NCBI RefSeq assembly: GCF_002150505.1 | Contig: NZ_MSSV01000001.1 | Coordinates: 310,001-374,000 of the forward strand | Direction: 5' to 3' | DNA length: 64,000 nt | Origin: Algoriphagus ratkowskyi | GTDB taxonomy: Bacteria > Bacteroidota > Bacteroidia > Cytophagales > Cyclobacteriaceae | Shown: piece after piece, positions 8,130 to 16,670 of the stretch | How positions within the stretch are numbered: the first letter of the stretch is position 1 | Layout of the letters: each line of letters starts with the position of its first letter | Translations under genes and position numbers: made by a program | Notes under the pieces: generated by a model | The model's database searches: none | The model's input: only the letters and a program-made list of their open reading frames with translations | Told to the model about the DNA's origin: nothing

Positions 8130-8695
8130 TAGCTGATTACTTTGCACATATTTCGGAAGAAGTCTGGGAAAAAGCCGCTAAAATTAAACTAATCATTACC
8201 GACATTGATGGCGTGATGACGGACGGTGGAATTCTATATGATGATAATAAGTTGGAATTCAAAAAATTCAACGTAAAGGATGGTTTAATCGTCTATCATC
8301 TACGAAAGAGTGATTTTATAGTAGGGGCTATCACAGGAAGAGAATCTTATGTGGTGCAAAATCGCTGTGAGGAGCTAAAGTTTGATTTCCATTACCATGG
8401 CGTGAAAAACAAGGGCAAGAAGTTTGACGAAGTGCTAGAGACATTAGAGCTAGAAGCTGAGGAGGTAGCTTTTATTGGAGATGACCTAATTGACCTTCAG
8501 ATTTTGGCGCGCGTAGGATTTGCTGTAGTTCCCAGCGATGCAGTCGAATATGTAAAGCCCTTCGCTCATTATGTTTCGAGATTTGCTGGAGGCAAAGGTG
8601 TTTTTCGTGAAGTTGGAGATTTGCTCCTTCACGCCAAAGGACTATTAGTCCCAATTATTCATACTTTATCCCATAAGGAAAATGACAAGAAATAA
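8111..8695 (+). CDS. kdsC: 3-deoxy-D-manno-octulosonate 8-phosphate phosphatase (KdsC)
   Basis: 194 residues of the small cap-less HAD family. Motif I is TDIDGVMTDGG (D31, D33); a threonine/serine motif follows at AITGRES, then KGKK and FIGDDLIDL as motif III. It removes phosphate from KDO-8-P to give KDO for lipopolysaccharide. It overlaps the nitrilase gene by 19 bases and kdsA by 14 bases, the expected pathway neighbour. The sequence is slightly longer at the N-terminus than E. coli KdsC's core but within the family range. Confidence 0.93.
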   Translation: METEKIIADYFAHISEEVWEKAAKIKLIITDIDGVMTDGGILYDDNKLEFKKFNVKDGLIVYHLRKSDFIVGAITGRESYVVQNRCEELKFDFHYHGVKNKGKKFDEVLETLELEAEEVAFIGDDLIDLQILARVGFAVVPSDAVEYVKPFAHYVSRFAGGKGVFREVGDLLLHAKGLLVPIIHTLSHKENDKK

Positions 8696-9533
8696 TCAAG
8701 CCATGCGCATCACTGATTCGGTGATTTTGGGTAAAGATAAACCTGTTTTGTTCTCTGGGCCTTGCGCTGTGGAGAGTTATGATATATGCCTGGAAATAGG
8801 CACTAAGGTTAAAGAATGGGCTGAGTTACATGGCTTTTCTTATGTATTCAAAGCTTCTTTCGACAAGGCAAATCGTACTTCCTCTGGATCATTTCGAAGT
8901 ATAGGGATGGACAAATCATTGGAAGTTTTGCAGCGCGTAGGAAATGCGCTTAATGTTCCTTTGGTGACAGATATTCATGAGAGCTACCAAGTAAAAGATG
9001 TGGCAGAAGTGGTGGATGTGCTTCAGATTCCGGCATTTCTTTGTCGGCAGACAGATTTGCTTTTGGCGGCAGGCGAAAGTGGAAAAGCAGTGAAAATCAA
9101 GCGTGGCCAATTCATGGCACCTGAAGACATGCAGTATGCGGTGTCTAAAGTGAGATCAACTGGGAATGAGAATGTGTGTTTGACAGAAAGAGGCTTTTCT
9201 TTGGGTTACCACAATCTGGTTGTGGATATGAGGGGATTGCCAATCATGCGCCAATTTGCGCCGGTGGTGTTTGATATCACGCATTCAGTGCAGCAGCCAG
9301 GCGGGCAAGGTGGAACTAGTGGAGGTCAGCGCGAGTTTGCGCCGATCTTGGCAAGAGCAGCGGCGGCAACTGGAATTGATGGGTTCTTTATCGAAACTCA
9401 TCCAGACCCATCTGTAGCGCTGAGCGATGGGCCAAATTTGATCCCACTTCATAAAATGGGTGTATTCCTAGAAATGCTGAAGGAAGCTTGGGTTCTCGGT
9501 AGAAAATACCAGGATTTTGACGTAAACAATTAA
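8682..9533 (+). CDS. kdsA: 3-deoxy-8-phosphooctulonate synthase (KdsA)
   Basis: 283 residues, class I aldolase family. Visible motifs are FSGPCAVES (about 24-32), KASFDKANRTS, LVTDIHE, KIKRGQFMAPEDM and FDITHSVQQPGG, all conserved in KDO-8-P synthases. It condenses phosphoenolpyruvate with arabinose-5-phosphate. An internal ATG at 8703 would start after the kdsC stop and give 276 residues; both starts are possible. Together with kdsC it covers two successive steps of KDO synthesis. Confidence 0.95.
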   Translation: MTRNNQAMRITDSVILGKDKPVLFSGPCAVESYDICLEIGTKVKEWAELHGFSYVFKASFDKANRTSSGSFRSIGMDKSLEVLQRVGNALNVPLVTDIHESYQVKDVAEVVDVLQIPAFLCRQTDLLLAAGESGKAVKIKRGQFMAPEDMQYAVSKVRSTGNENVCLTERGFSLGYHNLVVDMRGLPIMRQFAPVVFDITHSVQQPGGQGGTSGGQREFAPILARAAAATGIDGFFIETHPDPSVALSDGPNLIPLHKMGVFLEMLKEAWVLGRKYQDFDVNN

Positions 9534-9542
9534 TAGAAAATT

Positions 9543-11183
9543 ATGCATAAGCATTTGTTATTAATATTGCTCCTGAGCTTGGCTCCGGGGCTTTTTTGTG
9601 TGGCTCAAGGTACTGATCTTCAAGATAATATTCGGATCCGACTGGAGCAAGATCAGCCAGATATTCCGCTAAATGTGAAGCAACAAGAACTTTTCGCAAA
9701 GAGTGAGATTCACCAGTTCTATACTGATCGGTTGTTTTTGCAAGCTTGGTCTGAGGGTGGGAGATTGACAGAACTTGCGTATGAACTCAGATTTGAGATC
9801 ATGCAAAGCGAGTTTGATGGACTCAATCCACATGATTATCACCTGAATCTGATCAATGTATTTTTCACTCAATTTGAGGCAAATAAAAAGCAGAATATTA
9901 ACAATGAATTAGATGATCTGGCAGATATAGATTTACTGCTTTCTGATGCATTTTTTCATTTGGCAGCACATCTGGAAATAGGTAAGGTGGATCCAAAGTC
10001 GCTGGTGGGTGACTGGCAGATTACTTCCAAAACTTCAAAAGTATCATACAATTCATTGCTCGAATTAGCACTACAGAAGCAGCAGATTAGGCAAACACTA
10101 GAAACACTTTATCCTAGTATACTAGTATATAAAAAGGGACGTGAAGTGATACGAGAATTGGATGAAATCCGTAAATACGACACGCTCAACTGGAAGAATG
10201 TGAAAGTTTCGAAAACTATTAAAGTTGGTGAAACAAATGGTGGAGTGCCAAATTTGCGGGAGAGGCTTGCCTTTTGGAAGTTTCTAGAGCCCTATCAATA
10301 CGAGGATGAGAAAGCATACGACTCTACGATGTTTGCTGCCGTGCAAAGATTCCAGCAACGAAATGGATTGGAGCCTGATGGAGCTTTAGGTAAAAATACT
10401 GTCAATGTTCTGAATCAATCTCCATCGGATTTAATAGATAAGGCCTCCGTTAACATGGAGCGTCTTCGCTGGTTGCCGGATACCTTACGAGGTGCTGAGA
10501 TGATTATGGTGAACATTGCTAATTATCAATTGGATTATCTCAATAATCGGGATACGCTATTTTCTACTAGAGTCATAGTAGGGAAGAAATATCATGAGTC
10601 TCCTATCTTTTCTTCTGCGATGAGCTACATCGTATTCAGTCCCTATTGGAATTTGCCTACTTCCATAGTAAGAAATGAAGTGATGCCCGCTGTGCGTAAA
10701 AACCCTAATTACCTAGCGCAGAAAAATATGGAAGTAGTTACCTTCTCAGGCAAGCCTGTGGATCCAGCTTCGGTGAATTGGAGCGGCAAATCTATTCCTT
10801 ATATGGTTCGTCAGAAGCCGGGAGAGCATAACTCCCTAGGCTTGGTAAAATTTATGTTTCCCAACGAACATAGTGTTTATATTCACGATACGCCAGCTAG
10901 AAGTCTTTTTACTAGAGAAGATCGGGCACTAAGCCATGGTTGTATTCGGATTCAGGATCCTGCAATTTTTGCATCCCTACTGCTTAAGAGTAATAGTGCG
11001 TGGACGCCAGAAAAGATTAATTCTGCTATGCATCAAACTCGAGAGCAGATTGTGACCTTAGATCGCAAAATACCAGTAGTGCTACTTTACATGACTTTTT
11101 GGGCGGACTCAAAGGGCCAAGGTCATTTCAGGCAAGATATTTACGATAGGGACGAGGAGGTTTTGGCGGCGCTTCGCAAATAG
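9543..11183 (+). CDS. L,D-transpeptidase of YcbB/LdtD type (first of a tandem pair)
   Basis: 546 residues with a signal peptide (about 1-22). A scaffold region is followed by a peptidoglycan-binding-like stretch (FAAVQRFQQRNGLEPDGALG, near 275-295) and the YkuD catalytic domain with YIHDTPARSLF and SHGCIRIQ (C467). Such enzymes make 3-3 crosslinks in peptidoglycan on the periplasmic side. It starts nine bases after kdsA, so it may be in the same transcript. The next gene is a paralog of the same layout with a different N-terminus. Confidence 0.92.
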   Translation: MHKHLLLILLLSLAPGLFCVAQGTDLQDNIRIRLEQDQPDIPLNVKQQELFAKSEIHQFYTDRLFLQAWSEGGRLTELAYELRFEIMQSEFDGLNPHDYHLNLINVFFTQFEANKKQNINNELDDLADIDLLLSDAFFHLAAHLEIGKVDPKSLVGDWQITSKTSKVSYNSLLELALQKQQIRQTLETLYPSILVYKKGREVIRELDEIRKYDTLNWKNVKVSKTIKVGETNGGVPNLRERLAFWKFLEPYQYEDEKAYDSTMFAAVQRFQQRNGLEPDGALGKNTVNVLNQSPSDLIDKASVNMERLRWLPDTLRGAEMIMVNIANYQLDYLNNRDTLFSTRVIVGKKYHESPIFSSAMSYIVFSPYWNLPTSIVRNEVMPAVRKNPNYLAQKNMEVVTFSGKPVDPASVNWSGKSIPYMVRQKPGEHNSLGLVKFMFPNEHSVYIHDTPARSLFTREDRALSHGCIRIQDPAIFASLLLKSNSAWTPEKINSAMHQTREQIVTLDRKIPVVLLYMTFWADSKGQGHFRQDIYDRDEEVLAALRK

Positions 11184-11577
11184 TGGTTTTATAAGCGTAA
11201 AGACCGCGAAGGGAGCGCAAAGGGTAGGGACCTTTTTGAATTATACCTAATGTTTTCTTTATTGTTGCTCTTCTATCCTCTGCACATCTTTGTTTTTTTG
11301 CGGTTAAAAAGGATAATTTATATCAGTTCATATCACACCAACGGTGCCGAAAAAACTGTAGTATTTCATGCTATACGAACAGGATTTAGATTAAAGCCTG
11401 TGCCCCAAATTGGGCAATTCAAGACTCATTGAAAATTGATCGTTTTACGACTTTTGGAAATCATATTATTTCAACTTATTGATTATAAGAAGAATGTATT
11501 GGAGTGGACAAATTTTCTGCAAGTAGAAAATTAAGCGTACGAAGTTTGAGTGAGTGCATGCATCACAATACTCCTTT
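11184..11577. other. Intergenic region with a CGCGAAG-type inverted repeat element
   Basis: This 394-base gap separates the tandem transpeptidase genes. Near 11190-11225 lies GACCGCGAAGGGAGCGCAAAG and near 11285-11315 TTTTTTTGCGGTTAAAAAGG, roughly inverted to each other. A similar pair occurs at 15338-15380 and 15608-15650. The remainder is AT-rich with no convincing gene; the short open frame at 11250-11432 has no protein-like features. Confidence 0.5.
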
Positions 11578-13233
11578 ATGAACAATAAGATAATAATTTC
11601 AATTTCTGCAGTTTTACTTCTAGCAGTAGGACTTATTTGGTTTTTAAACCAACGCAGGTCTGATTTGACAGATGAACTTCAAGCAGCTCTAAGTGGAGAG
11701 AAAATTAGTGTTCTAGCCAACTCTAAATTTTCAGATGAGATTCAAAGTTTCTATGCCGATAGAGAGTACATGGAAGTTTGGCATTTTAACGGATCGCTTT
11801 CCAAAACTGGAAAGGAAATGTTGGCACAAATTGAAAATTCAAAATTTGATGGTTTGCAGCCAGAAGATTATAATCTGGCCAAGATTTATGAATTTTCTTC
11901 AAATCAGGAAAAAGAGAATAAGAAATTCAGAAACCTCTCTGCTGAGGAAAAAGTTACACTAGAGCTTCTTTTAAGCGACAGCTTTTTCAGCCTAGCTCAT
12001 GATTTAGAGAAGGGTAAAGTAAACCCTTCCAACTTGGATGCGAATTGGAAATTTGAAGAGAAAGAGACTGATGTGAATTATACAAATCTATTGGAAAATG
12101 TAGCAAATGGAAGTTCAGTAGAGAAGGCTTTTGCAAGCTTGTATCCAAGTTCAGATTTATATGCTCATGGTAGAGACGCTATTAAGGAGCTCTATCGAAT
12201 TCAGGAAAATGATACACTTACATGGGAGTTTGCTGCGGTGGAAGGAGCTATCAAAGTTGGAGAGAAACATTCTGCTATTCCTGCATTGAGAAAACGATTA
12301 ATATTTTGGGATGTTTTAAAGCCTTATGATACGGAAGATCCTTTACTTTTTGACTCTACCATGTTTACAGGACTTCAGAATTATCAAGCATCGAATGGTA
12401 TGAATCCAGATGGTGTGATCGGAGCTTTGGTTGCTGAGTCATTAAATAATTCGCCACAAAATCTAATTGATATCGCATCTATCAATATGGAAAGATTACG
12501 TTGGATGCCTGCAATAGACTGGGATCAAGAAATGGTGCTTGTGAATGTTGCCAATTATCAGTTGGACTATATGCAGAAGTCGGACACAGCGTTTAGTGCT
12601 AAGGTGATCGTAGGAAAAGAATACAATGAGTCACCAGCATTTACTGCACCTATGAGCTACATCGTATTTAGCCCGTATTGGAATATTCCGGAGTCAATTA
12701 CGAACGAGGAAATTATCCCATCAATAAAGAAAAACTCAAATTACCTTTCTCAGAAAAATATGGAAGTGGTCAATGGATCTGGAGAAGTTGTGAAAGCTTC
12801 CAATGTAAATCTGTCCAAGGATCAAGGATATAGAGTTCGTCAGAAGCCAGGAGGAGACAATTCCTTAGGATTGGTGAAATTTATGTTTCCCAATGAATAT
12901 AATATTTATATCCACGATACGCCTGCTAGAAGTCTTTTTGAGAAAGAAACAAGGGCTTTAAGTCACGGTTGTATCCGAATTCAGAATCCAGATCAGTTTG
13001 CAAAAATCTTATTGGATAACTCAGATTGGGATGATGAAAAAATACAAGATGCTATGCATCAGGATAAGGAAGAAGTGGTGAAACTTGATAGAGATATCCC
13101 TGTAATGATACTATATATGACTTTTTGGGCAGATAAAAATGGTAAAGCTAATTTCAGATCTGATGTTTATAATCGAGATGCGGCACTTCTAAAAGCTTTG
13201 CGCATCAACAAATCAGGCCTTGATCAGGCTTGA
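11578..13233 (+). CDS. L,D-transpeptidase of YcbB/LdtD type (second of a tandem pair)
   Basis: 551 residues from the ATG at 11578; an ATG eight codons upstream is possible, but the membrane segment begins right after MNNK. Instead of a cleavable signal peptide there is an N-terminal anchor (IIISISAVLLLAVGLIWFL). The same scaffold, binding and catalytic blocks follow (YIHDTPARSLF, SHGCIRIQ, C465), so it arose by duplication of the preceding gene. The last 21 bases overlap the convergent gene at 13213-13908 and form part of a hairpin. Confidence 0.92.
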   Translation: MNNKIIISISAVLLLAVGLIWFLNQRRSDLTDELQAALSGEKISVLANSKFSDEIQSFYADREYMEVWHFNGSLSKTGKEMLAQIENSKFDGLQPEDYNLAKIYEFSSNQEKENKKFRNLSAEEKVTLELLLSDSFFSLAHDLEKGKVNPSNLDANWKFEEKETDVNYTNLLENVANGSSVEKAFASLYPSSDLYAHGRDAIKELYRIQENDTLTWEFAAVEGAIKVGEKHSAIPALRKRLIFWDVLKPYDTEDPLLFDSTMFTGLQNYQASNGMNPDGVIGALVAESLNNSPQNLIDIASINMERLRWMPAIDWDQEMVLVNVANYQLDYMQKSDTAFSAKVIVGKEYNESPAFTAPMSYIVFSPYWNIPESITNEEIIPSIKKNSNYLSQKNMEVVNGSGEVVKASNVNLSKDQGYRVRQKPGGDNSLGLVKFMFPNEYNIYIHDTPARSLFEKETRALSHGCIRIQNPDQFAKILLDNSDWDDEKIQDAMHQDKEEVVKLDRDIPVMILYMTFWADKNGKANFRSDVYNRDAALLKALRINKSGLDQA

Positions 13234-13243
13234 TTTGTTGATG
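13203..13243. terminator. Hairpin shared by two convergent coding ends
   Basis: CATCAACAAATCA (13203-13215) pairs perfectly with TGATTTGTTGATG (13231-13243) across a 15-base loop. The hairpin covers the last codons of both converging genes, so both C-termini contain the residues INKS. A T-rich stretch (TAATTTTCATCTTTTCC) follows on the plus strand, which fits a terminator for the transpeptidase gene. Confidence 0.6.
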
Positions 13244-13908
13244 TAATTTTCATCTTTTCCGAAAATGAAAAGTAGAGAACCATCTTTAATCAGATCAATT
13301 GCTTTTGCTGATAGCTCGCTTGGCAAAGCTGGACAACCAAGACTCCGGCCTAATCTTCCAACTGATTCGGCAAATTCTTCACGGGCATAATCTGCTCCGT
13401 GAATTACTATAGCACGGTTTCTTGCTTGATCGTTAAAGCCCTTTTCCAAACCATCTAATCTCAGGGAATAGCCGTGTTTGCCAGAGTAAGTTTCAGCAGT
13501 TTTGTAAAAACCTAGACTACTTTTAAAGGATTCGGGAATATTAGAAAAATTATTCGCCATTAAATCTCCTGAATTTCTACCATGGGAAACTACTGAATTC
13601 AGTAAAATCACTCCGGATACAGGATCTATAATCCACATGCGCTTGGCGGTAGAAGGAAGGCTGAAATCTATGACAGTCAAAACCTTTGTTTTAAGCTTAT
13701 CTTTCATTTTACTCCAACCTTGTGCTGCCATCATGAAAACTTCTTTGGAAGGCAGCTCATCACTATTTCCCTGTAATCCCTCGTAGATAGTTGAAATTGG
13801 ATCGATGGAAATGATTTCGGTGGTTGTGGATTCTTTAATTTCTGGACTTGGGAAAATTCCTATTGATAATAGGAGGGTAATCGTAATAGTCTGATAGAGC
13901 ATAAGCAT
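13213..13908 (-). CDS. Exported murein L,D-transpeptidase catalytic-domain protein (YkuD_2 type)
   Basis: 231 residues with an N-terminal hydrophobic segment (about 3-20). The catalytic part shows VIHGADY (H170) and GRSLGCPALP (C192), the pattern of the murein L,D-transpeptidase catalytic-domain family, with WIIDPVSGVILL and SHGRNSG earlier. It probably acts on peptidoglycan in the periplasm, but activity of this subfamily is less well tested than that of YcbB. It converges on, and overlaps by 21 bases, the second YcbB-like gene, giving three wall-crosslinking-type genes in 4.4 kb. Confidence 0.85.
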   Translation of the reverse strand: MLMLYQTITITLLLSIGIFPSPEIKESTTTEIISIDPISTIYEGLQGNSDELPSKEVFMMAAQGWSKMKDKLKTKVLTVIDFSLPSTAKRMWIIDPVSGVILLNSVVSHGRNSGDLMANNFSNIPESFKSSLGFYKTAETYSGKHGYSLRLDGLEKGFNDQARNRAIVIHGADYAREEFAESVGRLGRSLGCPALPSELSAKAIDLIKDGSLLFIFGKDENYINKSSLIKA

Positions 13909-14198
13909 TTGGGTGATTTTGCAAATTTAATATGTAATCCATTAAGTCAAACGAACATCTAGTCAGTCTCTTATAAATTTGCTCATAAAAGATGTGAAAT
14001 TTTGCTGGGAACCTTCCTATTGGCATTTTTGGTTCTTGATAACACAGGCAGTTTTGGTGATTTTAAAACCAATAGATTATTCTGTAATTTTATTTTCCGA
14101 AAATTATTCCACTGAAATTCAGTTGGCTTGTAGTTCTATAACAGTTTATTACTAAAATAATTCAAACAAAAGTTGAAAAACTGCTGTTTCACCAACTC

Positions 14199-14609
14199 AT
14201 GAAAGTATCAGTTTTTAGAAAAGAACATTTTAATGCGGCGCATCGTCTTCATAACGCGGAGTGGTCTGACGAGAAGAATCAAGCAGCTTTTGGCAAGTGT
14301 AATAATCCCCATTTTCATGGGCACAACTATGAATTAATAGTGAAGCTTCGTGGGGAAACTGACACTCGAACTGGCTATGTATACGATATGAAATTGCTCT
14401 CTGATTTAATAAAGGAGCATATATTGAGTAAATTAGATCATAAAAATTTAAATCTTGATACCGATGAATTCAAAGAACTTAACCCAACCGCTGAAAACAT
14501 TGCAGTGGTTATTTGGAATATTTTAAGGGAAAAAATTGATCGCAAACTCGAGTTAACTATTCGACTTTATGAAACAGAAAGAAACTTTGTTGAATACGAT
14601 GGGAATTAA
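14199..14609 (+). CDS. queD: 6-carboxy/6-pyruvoyl-tetrahydropterin synthase family protein (QueD-like)
   Basis: 136 residues, a complete T-fold protein. Zinc ligands are H15 (FNAAHRL), H40 and H42 (HFHGHNY), and a cysteine at 34 (GKCNNPH) matches the catalytic Cys of the family. DHKNLN near 80-85 supplies the Asp-His pair. It uses dihydroneopterin triphosphate, the product of the next gene (GTP cyclohydrolase I). A queuosine role (QueD) is the usual assignment, but a pterin branch cannot be excluded. It overlaps folE. Confidence 0.88.
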   Translation: MKVSVFRKEHFNAAHRLHNAEWSDEKNQAAFGKCNNPHFHGHNYELIVKLRGETDTRTGYVYDMKLLSDLIKEHILSKLDHKNLNLDTDEFKELNPTAENIAVVIWNILREKIDRKLELTIRLYETERNFVEYDGN

Positions 14610-15273
14610 TATCGCTAGAGCATCTTCAGAAGATATAGGAGATGAACACGTAGGAACTTCCCTTGAGACACCTCTGAGAGAGGATGCTTTCGAAATGGAT
14701 GACGAGCTAAAAATTGAATTGATCGAAAAGCACTTTAGAGAGATCATGCATGTTATGGGACTGGATCTCACTGATGATAGTCTAAAGGGCACTCCACATC
14801 GTGTAGCAAAGATGTATGTTAAGGAAGTTTTTAGTGGATTAAATCCTAAGAATAAGCCTGTTGCAAAACTTTTTGAAAATAAATATAAATACAGTGAAAT
14901 GCTCGTGGAGAAAAATATCACGTTCTTTTCACACTGTGAGCATCATTTTGTACCAATTTATGGCAAGGCACATGTTGCCTATATCTCAAATGGTTCTGTG
15001 ATCGGATTGTCAAAGATCAATCGTATCGTGCAGTATTTTTCTCAGCGTCCACAAGTTCAGGAGCGCTTGACTATGCAGATCGGTAATGAGCTGATAGAAG
15101 CGCTGGGAACGGATGATGTGGCTGTAATCATGGATGCAGATCACATGTGTGTTAGTTCTAGAGGTGTGAAGGACACAACAAGTTCTACGCTAACCTCGTT
15201 CTACGGAGGTAAGTTTGAGAAAGACGAGCAAACTCGAAATGAGTTTCTTAAGTATATCAGCTTAGAGAGATAA
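14599..15273 (+). CDS. folE: GTP cyclohydrolase I (FolE)
   Basis: 224 residues from the ATG at 14599 (11-base overlap with queD); an earlier ATG at 14569 would add ten residues. Conserved blocks: MGLDLTDDSLKGTPHRVAKMY, FSHCEHHFVPIYGKAHVAYI, GLSKINRIV, and ADHMCVSSRGVKD. The zinc-binding Cys-His residues (CEHH and the C of HMCVSSRG) are all present. It makes dihydroneopterin triphosphate for folate and for the queD product. A clear terminator follows at 15299. Confidence 0.95.
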   Translation: MGINIARASSEDIGDEHVGTSLETPLREDAFEMDDELKIELIEKHFREIMHVMGLDLTDDSLKGTPHRVAKMYVKEVFSGLNPKNKPVAKLFENKYKYSEMLVEKNITFFSHCEHHFVPIYGKAHVAYISNGSVIGLSKINRIVQYFSQRPQVQERLTMQIGNELIEALGTDDVAVIMDADHMCVSSRGVKDTTSSTLTSFYGGKFEKDEQTRNEFLKYISLER

Positions 15274-15298
15274 ATTTTGAATTACTAAACCAACATTG

Positions 15299-15328
15299 AA
15301 ACCGGGCTGTGATGCTCGGTTTTTTTTA
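15299..15328 (+). terminator. Intrinsic terminator after folE
   Basis: AAACCGGGC (15299-15307) pairs with GCTCGGTTT (15314-15322, one G-U pair) over a six-base loop, followed by T residues. It lies 25 bases after the folE stop. Confidence 0.8.
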
Positions 15329-15449
15329 TGCTTTTTTTAAACCGCGAAGAGCGAGAAGAAAACGCGGAGGAGCGCGGGGTTTGTTGTGTTATTTATCTAA
15401 GAAGGAGGGCTTGTTTAGGGGAATTTAGAAGGTGTTTGCCAACTTTTGT

Positions 15450-15494
15450 ATATCCCCAATTGGTGATATATTTAATTTTTAAAATTGGGGATAT
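15450..15494. repeat. 12-base inverted repeat (possible operator)
   Basis: ATATCCCCAATT at 15450-15461 and AATTGGGGATAT at 15483-15494 are perfect reverse complements with an AT-rich 21-base spacer. It lies just before a short open frame starting at 15512 (MRKTISFADLK, then stop). The arrangement resembles an operator/promoter whose gene has been lost; this is inference. Confidence 0.4.
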
Positions 15495-15650
15495 CTCCCG
15501 TAAAGGTTTGATATGCGTAAGACCATTTCTTTTGCTGACCTAAAATAAACTGTTTTCAGGTATTTAAATTAAGAAATTCGTCGAAGGGAAAGGTTAGCTC
15601 TATTTTATTCCTTTGCGAAAAACTCAGCGAACTTTGCGACTTGGCGGTAG

Positions 15651-15879
15651 GTACAAATCGATCAGGTGATTGTGAACTATCCTTATTGTTTGGTAATAGA
15701 GGTAAATGAACGGTTTTTACTAGTAACTGGGTGCCGATGTGAGTATTCTTGTCGATACTGATCAAGTGAGTGATGACACTCACTGGGGCGTTAGGGAATA
15801 TGACAAAATAGACGTGAGCAAAAGTGATTTTGCAGTGGAAAAGGACATACAGGTAGTTTATTTTTATGAGTTGAAATAA
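15651..15879 (+). pseudogene. Frameshifted remnant of an unidentified gene
   Basis: The frame from 15651 reads VQIDQVIVNYPYCLVIEVNE and RFLLVTG. A +1 shift near 15733 continues as ADVSILVDTDQVSDDTHWG, REYDKIDVSKSDFAVEKD and ends IQVVYFYELK with TAA at 15877-15879. Both parts have protein-like composition and join smoothly, so this is probably the C-terminal part of a decayed gene. No family is recognised. The minus-strand frame over the same bases looks like a shadow. Confidence 0.4.
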
Positions 15880-15936
15880 GAGAAATTTCAAACAATCCCC
15901 CTCTCAAAATGCTTTAACCTAAAAGCATTTAACCAC

Positions 15937-16617
15937 ATGAAAGGAAAGAATATTGTAATCATCGGAGGGAATTCAGGGATTGGAAAAGCTGTGGCTGAAC
16001 TTGCAGAAAACAACGGAGCAAATTTGTTTCTCTATTCCAGAAGTGGAGAGGGGAATTATCAATTTGACGTCACAGATGAAGCTTCAGAATTGCAGGATTT
16101 GCCTGAGGTAATTGATGGCTTAGTTTACTGTCCAGGTTCTATCAACCTCAAACCATTCCATAGAATATCGCTGGAGGATTTTAAGGCTGAGATGGATGTT
16201 AATTTTTTTGGCGCGGTAAGAACACTTCAAGCCTGTTTGAAAAATCTAAAAAAGTCAGAAGCTCCTTCGGTGGTTCTTTATAGTACTGTTGCGGTGCAAA
16301 CAGGAATGGGATTTCATGCTGGAATAGCATCCGCAAAAGGAGCTGTGGAGGGATTGGTTAGATCCTTGGCTGCAGAATGGGCACCAAATCACATCAGAGT
16401 TAATGCCATTGCTCCATCATTGACGGACACACCGCTAGCACAGCAGTTGTTGAGCACCGACGAAAAGCGAGCTGCATCTGACAAAAGACATCCACTTGGT
16501 CGCATAGGTACACCACAGGATATTGCTGAGGCGACTTTGTTTCTTTTGGATGATAAATCATCTTGGGTCACAGGCCAGATCCTTCATGTGGATGGTGGAA
16601 TGTCTTCTCTGAAGTAG
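15937..16617 (+). CDS. Short-chain dehydrogenase/reductase family protein lacking the catalytic tyrosine
   Basis: 226 residues with a Rossmann nucleotide-binding loop GGNSGIG (10-16) and an N-x-x-G region at YCPGSIN. Ser116 (LYSTVAV) and Lys134 (SAKGAVEG) are in place, and the C-terminal WVTGQILHVDGGMS is typical. The residue four before the lysine, normally the catalytic Tyr of YxxxK, is Ile130 (GIASAK). It may therefore be an atypical or non-reductase SDR. It stands alone between two repeat-bearing gaps. Confidence 0.88.
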   Translation: MKGKNIVIIGGNSGIGKAVAELAENNGANLFLYSRSGEGNYQFDVTDEASELQDLPEVIDGLVYCPGSINLKPFHRISLEDFKAEMDVNFFGAVRTLQACLKNLKKSEAPSVVLYSTVAVQTGMGFHAGIASAKGAVEGLVRSLAAEWAPNHIRVNAIAPSLTDTPLAQQLLSTDEKRAASDKRHPLGRIGTPQDIAEATLFLLDDKSSWVTGQILHVDGGMSSLK

Positions 16618-16670
16618 GAAATCAAGATTATCCTCAATGAGGTCAGCACCCATAATTTCTTTGCTCAATC

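Larger units (their letters stand above)
15274..15936. other. Intergenic region with repeats, an inverted repeat and gene remnants
   Basis: This 663-base gap holds the folE terminator, a CGCGAAG-type repeat near 15338-15380 and its inverted partner near 15608-15650. It also holds a 12-base inverted repeat ATATCCCCAATT (15450-15461) / AATTGGGGATAT (15483-15494), and an ATG at 15512 opening MRKTISFADLK before a stop. A frameshifted protein-like remnant follows at 15651-15879. It looks like a site of gene decay. Confidence 0.5.

Noticed and set aside
11250..11432. Short open frame between the tandem transpeptidase genes
   Set aside because: It overlaps a repeat element, has no homology-like features and no plausible start signal.
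15556..15891. Minus-strand open frame of 111 codons
   Set aside because: Its composition is not protein-like, while the plus strand over the same bases reads as a frameshifted protein remnant.
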